A stretch of 64,000 nt of DNA, from NCBI GenBank assembly GCA_017979445.1, contig CM030705.1, forward strand, positions 18,303,614 to 18,367,613, given 5' to 3'. A model generated the notes under the pieces. The model did no database searches. It saw only the letters and a program-made list of their open reading frames with translations, and was not told the origin of the DNA. The DNA comes from Akebia trifoliata (lineage: Eukaryota > Streptophyta > Magnoliopsida > Ranunculales > Lardizabalaceae). The translations under genes were made by a program, and so were the position numbers. Of the stretch, positions 22,435-32,849 are shown in pieces. Position 1 is the first letter of the stretch, and every line of letters begins with the position of its first letter.

Positions 22435-23124
22435 CAATCGATATGGGGATACCTTTTGAACTGATCTCTAATAATGGGTCGTACTTCAAAGCTTAAATCA
22501 TTACTCCGTGTTCAAAGTTGAAGATCCGGAATCACAAGTCATCCTCCTACCTTCCTCAGATCAATGGAACGGTTGAAGCAGTTAATAAGAGTATCAAGAC
22601 TATCATCAGGAAAATGAGTCAATAACATCGAGATTGGTCAGAAAAATTATCATTCACGCTGTGGACATATCGAACCCTAATTCGATCCTCTATTGGAGCT
22701 ACTCCCTACTCTTTAGTGTATGGCATGGAAGCAGTATTGCCAGTTGAAATGGAAATTCCGTCTCTCATGGTCTTGTTGGAAAATCATTTGTTAGAAACAG
22801 ATTGGGTTCGTCAGTAGTATGAAGAATTAAACTTGATCGAAGGAAACGAGTTAAAGCCTTGTACCACGTGCAAGCTTATCTAAGAAGAGTCACCTGTGCA
22901 TTTGACAAGAAGGTCAAAGCTCATCATTTACAAGTCAAAGAATTAACTATCAGACTTCAAAGAAAATTGAACACTCCTCATCGACTATAGGAGAAAGTCT
23001 AAATTGGAGAAATTCATTCATTAAGGAAATACTGTCTGGAAAAGTCGTCAGACTTCAAGATCATGATGGAGATGAACTACCAGAACCAACCAACCTTGAC
23101 CAGATCAAGCGGTACTACATTTAA
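22435..23124 (+). pseudogene. E1 remnant of integrase C-terminal half
   Basis: Begins 'IINRYGIPFELISNNGSYFK', corresponding to the second catalytic-Asp segment; the Asp is Asn here (SNNG instead of SDNG). Next are 'SSYLPQINGTVEAVNKSIK' with the catalytic Glu, 'MEAVLPVEMEIPSLMVL', and a broken tail ending in TAA at 23122-23124. There are stops after 'YFKA', at 'MSQ*HRDWSEK' and at 'VRQ*YEELNLIE', plus frameshifts. With only half a catalytic core it cannot integrate DNA. The same truncated piece is present in E2 at 56385-57045. Confidence 0.88.
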
Positions 23125-23249
23125 GGAGGCCATCTTTGGCCGAATCAATCCTCATATTACCCAGTTACCCTGTTCAACATATCCTTTCTCAACCCTTTAT
23201 AGCCTTTTCAAAAAAAAAAAAAAATGAATGATGCCTTTTTTCTTTCTCA

Positions 23250-23355
23250 GCCCGATCACCTAACCTAGGGGAGGGAAGATCTGAACTACGTTTTGGTCTG
23301 ATCCCAAAAATTTGGGGTACGTAGGCAACCTGAGAAGTTACTTCAGGCCCGACCA
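23250..23355 (+). other. Conserved post-integrase motif (E1)
   Basis: The block containing 'gaactacgttttggtctga', 'tacgtaggcaacctgagaa' and 'ttacttcaggcccgac' is shared nearly word for word with E2 (57169-57276) and E3 (minus, 42591-42700). It follows the integrase stop and lies outside any good frame. It contains short inverted repeats (CCCAAA/TTTGGG and CCTGA/TCAGG). Similar 'GAACTACG...TGATCCC...TACGTAGGCA' wording is, from memory, common in plant Tat-type elements. Function unknown. Confidence 0.75.
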
Positions 23356-23654
23356 CATCAAAATAAAAAATAGATTCCCTGATGAAGAAAAAATCTAAAA
23401 AAAAATACAAAAAAATATCATCCAAAATGGGAAAGAAAATTCAAGAAAAAGTTTAAATGAAATGCCACACAAGGGGCATTTGGGTTTTTGAGCCTCAAAA
23501 TCCCTTTCATTTTATGCCTAGTCCCAAGCCTACCTATAAAAGTCCTCCTAAGTACCGTGTGAAAAGGTCAAGGAGGGTAGTAGAACATGATCAGACAGTA
23601 ATTCTAGAAGGTCAGAGAAAAAGAAAAAGATAAAAAAAAAAATGATGAAGCCTG

Positions 23655-23854
23655 CTAAGTTGAAAACCCGAAAAGGGCGACTTAGGCAAAAATTAAGGCA
23701 AGCTCGCAAAGTTGAAAATCTGAAAGGACAACTTTGGCAACAATCAGAGCCAAGAAAAAAAAGAAAAAGCTCGCTAGATTGAAAACCTGAAAAGGCGATC
23801 TAGGTAAAAGTTAGAGCAAGCTCGATAGACTGAAAACCTGGAAAGGCAATCTAG
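23655..23854 (+). other. Array of four small hairpins downstream of integrase (E1)
   Basis: Four units at 23655-23685, 23707-23736, 23774-23803 and 23825-23854. Each has an outer arm of 8 nt ending in TTG or CTG, then AAAA, a 3-nt inner arm, a GAAA-like loop, the inner partner and the outer partner. Unit 3 has outer arm CTAGATTG with partner CGATCTAG, inner arm CCT with partner AGG, and loop GAAA. Unit 2 has CAAAGTTG with CAACTTTG. The arms differ between units yet mostly keep pairing. E2 and E3 carry the same array in the same order. Confidence 0.72.
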
Positions 23855-24592
23855 GCAAAAATTAGAGTAATAAAAAAAAAATAGAAGAAAATCCCAAGCT
23901 GAGAGCAGTTTGAGCCGAAACGTCAGAAATCCGAATAATCAAGTTCAATACTCAGCTTAAACCAGGCATAGATTCAGAAGCCACAAGTATCTTGTCTACG
24001 ATCGATCTGAAAATTCTTACTTCCCCAAGTAAACCAATGGAGAGAATGGTGAATTCTATGATGAGTCTCAAAAGGAAATATTTTGTTCTCTTGAGCCTGA
24101 CTCAAAATCTTTAATAAAATTAATCAAAATTAAAAGTTGAATCTTTATTGCGCTTGTGGTAATCAAATATTTCAAATCTTCATACCAGGGGCATTTTTCT
24201 TTTTCATCTAGATATGTAATTTCCTCCTTATACTAGGGGCATCTTCTTTATGATGTGTTCAATTATTTTCAATGCCATGTTTATTAGGGACATTTTGTTT
24301 TTGAGCAATGTTAATCCTAAAATGAGAATTCCAAACTTAAGGTTACCCTCTTGATAGTAATTTTTCAAAAAACTCTTGAGGTTCAAACTCAGATTTTAAA
24401 TTTACAAAACTTTTTTAAAACCTTGAGGTTCAAACAAATGCATTCTAAATCTCACATAGGAGATAGGACATCCATTCTGTCCCAAATCTATTCATGCCCA
24501 GATTCAACCACTCTTCTCCAGACTCATTTTCGATCGTTTCTCTCCCAAATTTATTTCTTTGTTCTCAGTTTTACTCAGTCAGTCTCTACCAA

Positions 24593-25425
24593 GGGTTATC
24601 TTGGATTTTGCTCAGTTTCCGCCAAGGGTTATCTTGGATTTTGCTCAGTTGCCGCCAAGGGTTATCTTGGATTTTGCTCAGTTTCCGCCAAGGGTTAACT
24701 TGGATTTTGCTCAGTTTCCGCCAAGGGTTATCTTGGATTTTGCTCAGTCTCCGCCAAGGGTTATCTTGGATTTTGCTCAGTTGCCGCCAAGGGTTATCTT
24801 GGATTTTGCTCAGTTGCCGCCAAGGGTTAACTTGGATTTTGCTCAGATGCCGCCAAGGGTTATCTTGGATTTTGCTCAGTTTCCGCCAAGGGTTATCTTG
24901 GATTTTGCTCAGTCTCCGCCAAGGGTTATCTTGGATTTTGCTCAGATGTCGCCAAGGGTTATCTTGGATTTTGCTCAGTTTTCGTCAAGGGTTATCTTGG
25001 ATTTTGCTCAGTTTTCGTCAAGGGTTATCTTGGATTTTGCTCAGATGCCGCCAAGGGTTATCTTGGATTTTGCTCAGTTTTCGCCAAGGGTTATCTTGGA
25101 ATTATGCTCAGATGCCGCCGAGGGTTTTCTCGGAATTATGCTCAGATGCCACCAAGGGTTTTCTTGGAATTATGCTCAGTTGCCGCCGAGGACTTTCTCG
25201 GAATTATGCTCAGATGTCGCCGAGGGCTTTCTCGGAATTATGCTCAGATGCCGCCGAGGGCTTTCTCGGAACTATGTTCAGATGCCGCCAAGGGTTTGCT
25301 CGAACTATGCTCAGCCAGATGTCATCGAGGGTTTGCTCAGATTATGCTCAGCCAGTTGCCACCGAGGGCTTTCTCGGATTATGCTTTGTCAGATATCGCC
25401 GAGGGTTTTCTCAGATTATACTTAG
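24593..25425 (+). repeat. Tandem array of 33-, 34- and 37-bp hairpin units (E1 3' UTR)
   Basis: Fifteen perfect-length 33-bp units start at 24593 ('gggttatcttggattttgct' plus 'cagtttccgccaa'), then six 34-bp units from 25088, then three 37-bp units from 25292. Each unit contains a mini-hairpin: CCAAG..CTTGG in early units, CCGAG..CTCGG in later ones. Since 33 is divisible by three, three frames stay open and create long but meaningless reading frames. Confidence 0.95.
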
Positions 25426-25429
25426 ATAG

Positions 25430-26280
25430 TTCATTACTCTTTCATCCCGAGTATGTAGAGTTGAACTCCAGGAAATTAGTCCATTACTCTTTCACCCCGA
25501 GTAGGTAGAGTAGGACTCCCAGAAAAAGTAGTTCATTACTCTTTCACCCCGAGTAGGTAGAGTAGAACTCCCAGAAAAAATAGTTCATTACTTTTTCACC
25601 CTGAGTAGGTAGAGTAGAACTCCCAGAAAAAGTAGTTCATTACTCTTTCACCCCGAGTAGGTAGAGTAGAACTCCCAGAAAAAATAGTTCATTACTTTTT
25701 CACCCTGAGTAGGTAGAGTAGAACTCCCGAAAATAGTTCATTACTCTTTCACCCCAAGTAGGTAGAGTAGAACTCCCGAAAATAGTTCATTACTCTTTCA
25801 CCCCGAGTAGGTAGAGTAAAACTCCTAGAAAATAAGTCCATTACTCTTTCACCCCGAGTAGGTAGAATAGAACTCCCAGAAAATAAGTCCATTACTCTTT
25901 CACCCCGAGTATGTAGAGTAAAACTCCCAAAAAAAAATAGTTTATTACTCTTTCACCCTGAGTAGGTAGAGTAAAATTCCCAGAAAATAAGTCCATTACT
26001 CTTTCACCCCGAGTATGTAGAGTAGGACTCCCAGAAAAAATAGTTTATTACTCTTTCACCCTGAGTAGGTAGAGTAAAACTCCCAGAAAAAATAGTTCAT
26101 TACTCTTTCACCCCGAGTAGGTAGAGTAGAACTCCCGAAAAAGAATTCATTACTCTTTCACCCTGAGTAGGTAGAGTAAAACTTTCCAAAAAAATTGTTA
26201 TTACTCTTTCACCCCGAGTAGGTAGAGTAAAACTTTCCAAAAAAAAATTGTTTATTACTCTTTCACCCATGGTAGGTAAA
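25430..26280 (+). repeat. Tandem array of 49-54-bp units (E1 only)
   Basis: Sixteen or so copies of a unit beginning 'ttcattactctttcacccc' followed by 'gagtaggtagagtagaactc'. Spacing by eye: 50, 52, 52, 52, 52, 49, 49 bp and so on, with length changes in the A run between units. Each unit can pair TACTC with GAGTA. E2 and E3 lack this array, so it arose after the split from E2. Confidence 0.95.
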
Positions 26281-26616
26281 GTAAGACATTCAATTTTTTT
26301 ATGCTCAATTTATGCTCAGTTATGCTTAGTTTATGCTCAGATTTTACTCAGTTTCACACAGTGCACACACTTGCACACTTGTTCTTTTAGTCAGGGAGAA
26401 TTCTTTAAAATTCAAGGATCTGACACTGTCAGTGAGAGTTCTCGCTCAAGGAGCTGACAACTTTTTGATTCGGGGAGAGCTTTACCCTCAAGGATCCGAA
26501 CACCTCGACGAATTGCTAAATCAGACTGCAAAATGAACTGTCACTAGCTTTGGCATTCGGATATCGCACTATCTACCAAAATAGATTTGCTATCTAGTTT
26601 GCTTCAACCCTCTGCC

Positions 26617-26629
26617 AAAGAGGGGCATC
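26617..26629 (+). other. E1 polypurine tract
   Basis: AAAGAGGGGCATC directly before the 3' LTR; the same 13 bases occur before the 3' LTRs of E2 (59302-59314) and E3 (minus strand, 40842-40830). Such tracts prime plus-strand DNA synthesis. Confidence 0.88.
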
Positions 26630-28424
26630 TGTAGACACCCCATTTTCGCATCCGCCTGATTAATCAACTCGTCAACCCGATCGCAAGGATTCCCAATGAT
26701 GGATGTGTATTCCATTGCTTTACTTTGTTACCAGATGTGTTTCGAAAATCCGGATGAGGTATCTCGAACTGACAAAACTTAGAAACCACGCTACGCTAGG
26801 AAAATACGACCCCAGAAACATAGAAATCATCATCTTGCAAACCAAAAAGAAGCTTCACGATAAAAATCACTAAAAATGATTAAATTACCAAAATACCCCT
26901 AACCTCAAAACAACCTTAGAGCCTACATTACGCTTAGGAAAATCCGTTCAAACACATAAAATAACAAATCGAAACCAAGTAAACCACTTCGCCAATTTTC
27001 ACAAAATTTGACAAAATTACGAAAATACCCCTCATAAAGTTCACGATCATTTCATATAAAAAACTTCATAAATGACAAAAACCAACATTCCCATTGAATT
27101 CCTTACAAAAAACTGATTCCAAAACATCTTGAAACATTGAAAAATGACTTAAAACGTAAAAAATCCTCTCCGAGGGCAAAATGGTAATTTCACAATTTTC
27201 ATAATTAAAAAATTCGAAATTAATAAATAAAACATTAATAATTAAAGTGAAACATTAATGAAATTAATTTAAAAAGTTGAACCTAAAAAATCGATTAATT
27301 GGACTCTCAGGCAAAATTGTTGAGGGTTCGTGGGATATTTCTTTAAGGACCCCTCCATTTGGGGGTTCAAAGAATTAAAGATATAATAGAAGGGGGTTCT
27401 CCAAAAATTAAAAGTAAATCAAGCAAGACTGAAGTCAAGGTATTAAAGTCAATCAAGTGAGACTGAAGTCAAAATTAAAAGTAAATCAAGCAAGACTGAA
27501 GTCAAGGTATTAAAGTCAATCAAGTGAGACTGAAGTCAAAATTAAAGTCAATCAAGCAAGACTGAAGTCAAGGTACTAATCGAGTCAATCTCATAAGACT
27601 AAGGTCAAAACCCTAAATCAAAACCCTAATCTAAACTAATCAAGTCAATCTCATAAGACTAAGGTCAAAACCCTAAATCCAAACCCTAATCTAAAACTAA
27701 TCAAGTCAATCTCATAAGACTAAAGTCAAAACCCTAAAACCCTAAAGACTAAGTCAAAACCCTAATTGAAACCCTAAAAGAAACCCTAATCAAACCCTAA
27801 ATGCTTATAAAAACTTTATAAATAGGAGCCTCCACACCCTATTTTCGTATAAAAGAAAAAACCTTAGAAAAAGTAGGTGAAGAAGCCTCCATAACCTTCC
27901 CAAAACCCTAATTTTGGAGCCCCAACTCCTTCTCTAACACCCCTACTCCGATTTTAGCCTAAAAAACACCCAAAAATCTCTCAAAAAACATCCTAAAAAT
28001 CCACAACAAATTCGAAGCACCCAGATCCAAGAAGGAGATACCTTACCTTGGAGATCAGAAATCAGATCCGGAGATAGAACGAAGTAAGGAACACGGTACA
28101 GGGAGCCATTTTCACCAGATCTGAGGGAATAGTACTTTTGCAGATCAAAGGTAAGTTTATTTTTATTTTTTTAATCTAGGTTTATCATTAGCGATGTAAA
28201 TCTATTTGGGATAAGTAGAGACCGGCATTGGCCGGGCGGGGTTGGTGCCTAACACCTTCCAACCCCGTAACATGATCCCCGGATTCAGATTTCTATAGTA
28301 GATTAGTAGTTTTTATCCATTTTAGAGTCAGTTTGGTTCCTAGACCACAATAACTAGGTGGCGACTCCCAAACCTCAAGGGTCAAAAGCGGATCCGCGCA
28401 CCCCGCGGATCGAGGGCGCTTTCA
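26630..28424 (+). repeat. E1 3' LTR
   Basis: Near-identical to 16539-18332: only G at 26938 for A, plus one extra A and one C to T around 27984-27990 were seen. TATA box at 27817-27824, donor-like GTAAGT at 28151. Ends TTTCA, then CTATC. Confidence 0.97.
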
Positions 28425-28429
28425 CTATC
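28425..28429 (+). repeat. Target-site duplication of E1 (right copy, CTATC)
   Basis: Matches 16534-16538 exactly. Confidence 0.95.
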
Positions 28430-29894
28430 TGCTAGGGCTCATATCGATCGGTGTTTCCAATGCGATGTAACTCATATTCACTGTATTGATTAATGATCTA
28501 ATCTTTTCATACTATCTTCCTTATTTCTTTCGTACTCCCTTTTCAAATTATAAACCCTCATATTCTAACCCTTCATCACTCTGTTGTATGTATTTGAACT
28601 TTGTCAGTACTGGCCGAATTGACACTCGAAAGATTATTTTTCCATATTTCTTAAACGATTTGTCGTATTTCTATTATTTCAACGAGTGTCTGGCTTTCCA
28701 GAACTATGGTGAGCTTCGCATTCCCAGAGATCCATTGGCACGGAACAAGGCTTTCTATTAAGGAGGGTGCCCCCTTAGTTTTTCTTAACAAAGTTCATAG
28801 AGATAGTCTCTAGTAGTCTGGAAACTACTGCAAGTGGTTCCAAGAGGTCTCTATAGCTTGTGTTCTCCCCCCGGTTGGGATTATTCAAGGGGGTATAAGA
28901 TTTTGCTGGGGTCTATGTTCAGGAGCATGATGCTGGGTATTATTATTTACTTTTCCATTTTATTCTATTTTTGGTAAAAAAAAATTCCATATTTATTTTA
29001 TTCTATCAACCTTGTTTGCAGATTGTTGAGAATACATGATTGAGAGATGGGGCCAAACAACGGGATTTGGAGAAGGCCATGTATCTTTCTCGTATTGAGG
29101 CACTTGAGTAAGAAGCGATTGCACATGACATGGTATTACTCGTCTTTTATCCCTCTATTTTTTCTTTTATCTCTTTTGATCATTTATTCTGTCCATAAGC
29201 TGCTCGACGCTCTTATGATTGGGTAAGCTCCTCATATCAACCTAGTCCTGCATTACATTGAGTAAGAAACGATTTGTTAGTATTTAATTCAATGGTTAAA
29301 GTAGTGATTGGTAAATAATTTTTGAGTTTTATTATTTTTATCCTTTTTTATAGGGTGTGTCTGGTAGTGGTCCTTCTTCCTCTCAGTATCAAGTAGAATC
29401 CACTCCATACATTCCCAAGCCACCTCCCCAATTTATGCTGTCATGTGTAAGTGATTTTGGTTCAAGGGGCTTTGCTCAATATCGGGCTATGCATGGTGTT
29501 ACTTTTGGCATGACAGGAATGGCGTCCATTGATTTCATTGCAGTTGACTTTTGGCTTCAGAACCCCTTATCTTCTCAAAGTTTTTCAATTCTTGGGGGTG
29601 GCTGTGCAAGCATATGGGTCCCTTTTCAAATCTATCTATGCAAAACGAGTGGCTGATCATGATGGAAATGATGTTGAGTTTGATGTTGAGCCTGTTGTTG
29701 AGGCTCCTGCTGAGTTGGTTTTTGGAGTTGACGCGGAGCTTACTCGTAAGGCTTTTATTGAGCCTTTTGGTGAGATCGAGCCTAATGTTGTGCTATCTTT
29801 TGATCCAGTTCCTTCGTCTCCTATTCTTGACAAACTTTTTGGGATTAGATTTTTTAGAAAGAAGTGGAAGAAGAAAGAGGATCCTTCCATTTGA
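28430..29894 (+). pseudogene. PMD-like pseudogene, 3' part after E1 (low confidence exons)
   Basis: Removing E1 joins 16533 to 28430. Fragments with coding character follow: 28605-28758 ('TGRIDTRKIIFPYFLNDLSY', later 'LAFQNYGELRIPRDPLARNK') after a possible AG acceptor at 'ttgtcag'; 29035-29140 ('AKQRDLEKAMYLSRIEALE', a likely coiled coil); and 29357-29894, with two overlapping frames ('DFGSRGFAQYRAMHGV' and an acidic, valine-rich tail). The parts between look like introns with GT/AG ends and T-rich tracts. I do not recognise the last part. It may be the tail of a PMD gene or a neighbouring element protein. It contains stops, so it is probably dead. Confidence 0.4.
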
Positions 29895-30486
29895 TGTGTG
29901 ATTTGTGCATCTCAATGCTTGTACCAGACCTTATTTGTATTGTTGTTTATTATATGATGGGCATCTGTATTTCTCTTAGATTATATTTGTATTCATTCCT
30001 TTATATTTTTGTTGAAAACATTATTTTTCTTATGCTATAATCCATTTCCTACATTATAATAAAACCAAGTTTGCTCCACTGGGGTCATAAACTTAGGAAA
30101 CAAATTATTCAACTATAAAGAAATGGTAAATGTGTTAAATAATATGGAGAGAGTGGGAGTCTCAAAAGAATTAAAACAAGACAACTTAGGTGCAATAAGG
30201 GTTTAAGGGACTTTAGAATAAGGCTAAGGTTTTTGCCTAGCTGTTTGGGAGCTAAGGATAGGCCAAGTAAATGGCTTGGCCGTACCCAAGGTATGGCCAG
30301 TGTAGTTTTTGTTTCGCTGTTGACATTGGAATGTCCAAAGTAAATTTTGTTCTGGCCTTAGGTCACCAAATTTTTAACATTGTTTCAACTTTTTAAATCT
30401 TGAATTGCTCGATAGCACCTCATAAAATTGCTTTCTCTTTGGATCTTTACTCATAAATTACTTGAAAAGTGTGCCCTAAAAACCTA
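29895..30486. other. Non-coding spacer
   Basis: AT-rich; poly-A-signal-like 'ataataaaacc' near 30057. A 'ggcttggccgtacccaaggt' block at about 30265 recalls 14760-14840. Nothing else recognised. Confidence 0.4.
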
Positions 30487-31930
30487 TGGAATCCATTAAA
30501 CGTCCACGTGTTGATGAAATCAAGGTTGGGAAAGGGTTCAGATTGGCTCGAACTCGACTACCTAACCGAAATAGATAACCTATAAGTGACCTATTCACAA
30601 ATCAATGTCTTGATTTGATGTTGGGGAGTAACAAGGTGAGATGGGTTGAGGAAAACAAACTCGGGTTTGTTCATTCTCTATTCAAAGTTAAGGTTAACTA
30701 GGAGTTTATCGAGGCTTTGATTAGATGTTGGGTGCCTAACACTAAGGTGTTTCAGTTTGGGGAACAAGAATTGACACCAACTATCAAGGAAGTTGAGCGG
30801 ATACTTGGGTTGAGAAGCGCTCAGAAGGTAGTGATTCCACCCCTTCTTGAGGGCTACAAGAATAAGATTACTAAGTTTCTCGACCTTCTTATATCAGACC
30901 TCAAACCTCTACTTGGGGACTATTCTCTAAATCTTTCTTATTCAACAAGATGTTCTCGAGTTCATATCCAACATATAGGTTTAACGTTCTAACCCTAATG
31001 TTGGTGAACCAAATTTTATTTCGACACAAGGATGAAAATGTGAACTCGGCTCTGATTGACATTATTCTGGAAGTTTGGGACAATAACTGGTTGGCTTTTA
31101 TGATCCTAGCCGAGCCATATCGAGCATTGATGGTTTGTACCATCGAGAGAAAATAAATTTTCTGGGGTGTGCTCTACTATTGTGGGTAAGAGTCATGAAT
31201 CCCCTCCTACTTTATTTGTGAAGTTAGTGAATAAAAATTTAGAGAAATCATAAATAAATATTTTTCGAAAGACTAAAATGCATTTTTTTTTTATGATTTT
31301 GACATTTATAATTTTTTTGATTTTTTGAAAAACATTTTTTTTATTTTGTTTTTAATTTATTCCCCGTTCAAATATAGCTTTGCTTCTTCGATAATATCTC
31401 CTGTTTTCTTGTGATCGACCATCTATTCTACACCGATTATGATTTGGTGACCTTGATGCTTCAATGAGAATATCCTAGCTTCATTGGTGGCAAGGAGTTA
31501 TGGTACATTCTTCATCAATCTTTGGAGGAGAATTCGATCCGTTGGATGAGATCATTTTAGCACTCTATTAAACCCAATTTGGCTTTCATTTGTTGTTGGT
31601 TTCTAGTCCTTATTGGTTTGCATGGGTCTACACATTATCTCTTTTTCGAGTACTTTTCTAGTATGATCATATTTAAGGTACAAACTTTCTTGAGGATTTC
31701 AGTAACTTGACTGGTGACTTTTGCTACCCGACACCCATTTGAGAGATCGCCTTGCCAAAATGTGGTTGCAGCTTAAGGTTATTTCCGTTCCTATCTACGC
31801 ACCTCATGGCTTTGTGCGTTATCAATTCTGGATTCGGGAGTTGATAGCTGATCACGCCTTGCCACCTTTCGATCCTCTTCTTGAGTCTCACCTTTCACGT
31901 GTCCATGACTACCATGATTAAATTGAAGAG
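30487..31930 (+). pseudogene. DUF7745-like pseudogene (plant transposon-associated domain)
   Basis: From an ATG at 30487 ('MESIKRPRVDEIKVGKGFRL') frames run through 'SNKVRWVEENKLGFVHSLF' to 30717-30992. There 'ALIRCWVPNTKVFQFGEQEL' and 'TPTIKEVERILGLRSAQ' match the pattern of plant DUF7745 proteins (a 'W.P....F.FG..(D/E)L.PTIEEY' block). At 31721-31921, 'DRLAKMWLQLKVISVPIYAP' resembles the C-terminal part of the same domain. Stops after 'NRNR', at 'KVN*EFIEAL' and near 31156, plus frameshifts, show decay. Such proteins are usually encoded in or beside Ty3/gypsy or Mutator elements. Identification is from motif recall. Confidence 0.55.
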
Positions 31931-32849
31931 ATTCAAGTGGATCATTACCGAGTTAAGAGCTTCTAGCTTCAGTCTGAGTAGAGGTTGCTGGTAGATATTG
32001 TTCGATTGCCAACTACCTTAGATTAGAGTAAGGCTCTAAGACGTAGTGGCACCGAGAGATACCAATCGGAGAAAGATGATCTTCATCTGCGATTAAGCTC
32101 CAAGGTCTGAGTGGATGACACAATTTCTTATCATCATCGTCTTTAGACGTGCTTTTCCTTGTATTTTTGAATTTTATTTTCTTGCAAATTGAACTAAATT
32201 TAAAATTGTACTACACTAAATAAAATAATTTATGCAAAAAAATAGAATTTAAAACAAAAAACAACTACAAAAATAAAATAATAACTAAACTACATTAATC
32301 TAATCCTCATCTTCTACACGAGGAACCTCGTGTGCTCACTGGTCCTCCAAATTCTACTGGATGTTCGCATTTTTAAGGACTTTCTGCAGTTTGTGAAAGA
32401 TCTTCCCAAAAACAACCTATTCGCCAGTCCTCTTGAGTTGGTCAAGTTCATATCATCAAAATTCGGACTGCACTGGACTCTCTTTCCCGAGGCTTAATTG
32501 TCTGCTCCTCATGTTTTGTCACTCTCTCTTACTCTAGTACCTACTAAATCTGAACACATACTATGAAGGAGCAGCTTTTCATGACAGATTAAAGTGTCTC
32601 GATACGTTTTGCTAGTGCTAACTGGGTCAATGAAGCCCTCACCTTCCTCTATAGGATCTAATACACCAAATGCGGTGAACCAACTGATTGTGCTTGCTTC
32701 ACCATATTACGAAAGCTATTGATTAAGTGATGGACTTGGTCTTCAGATCGCATGACACGATGGATGAGTAAAATTCCTAGACCCAAAAGTCAACATACTT
32801 CTCTTGGCTGGCATAGAAAAAGGTATACCATCCCTAGAATTACCAAATT
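31931..32849. other. Unassigned stretch with weak coding character
   Basis: Plus-strand fragments at about 31935-32140 and 32335-32790 have codon-like composition but carry several stops and match nothing I recognise. An AT-rich non-coding segment lies between. Confidence 0.35.

Larger units (their letters stand above)
16539..28424 (+). mobile_element. E1: complete, very young, non-autonomous Tat-type Ty3/gypsy retrotransposon (11.9 kb)
   Basis: Two long LTRs (1794 and 1795 bp), each TGTAGACACC...TTTCA, flank an internal region of about 8.3 kb with a primer-binding site at 18333 and a polypurine tract at 26617. CTATC flanks both ends. By eye the LTRs differ by two substitutions and one 1-bp indel (16847/26938 and around 17893/27985), which means a recent insertion. 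The inside lacks gag, protease, RNase H and nearly all RT; only a start-of-RT scrap joined to the second half of integrase is left, both with stops. It must have been copied by proteins from another element; E3-type elements are the obvious source. The 3' part holds two large tandem arrays and a hairpin array. It inserted into the PMD-like pseudogene. Confidence 0.97.

Noticed and set aside
24494..25429. Long plus-strand reading frames (up to 311 codons) with repeated 'PPRVILDFAQF'-like units
   Set aside because: They are open in three frames at once because the DNA repeat is 33 bp, a multiple of three. No start context, no known domain; an artefact of the tandem array.
25430..26280. Regular repeats with short intervals, superficially like a CRISPR array
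   Set aside because: The whole unit repeats with no unique spacers, no cas genes, and it lies inside a plant LTR retrotransposon.
29551..29901. Leucine-rich plus frame overlapping 29529-29894
   Set aside because: It is the +1 reading of the Val/Glu-rich frame; composition suggests the other frame is the former coding one.
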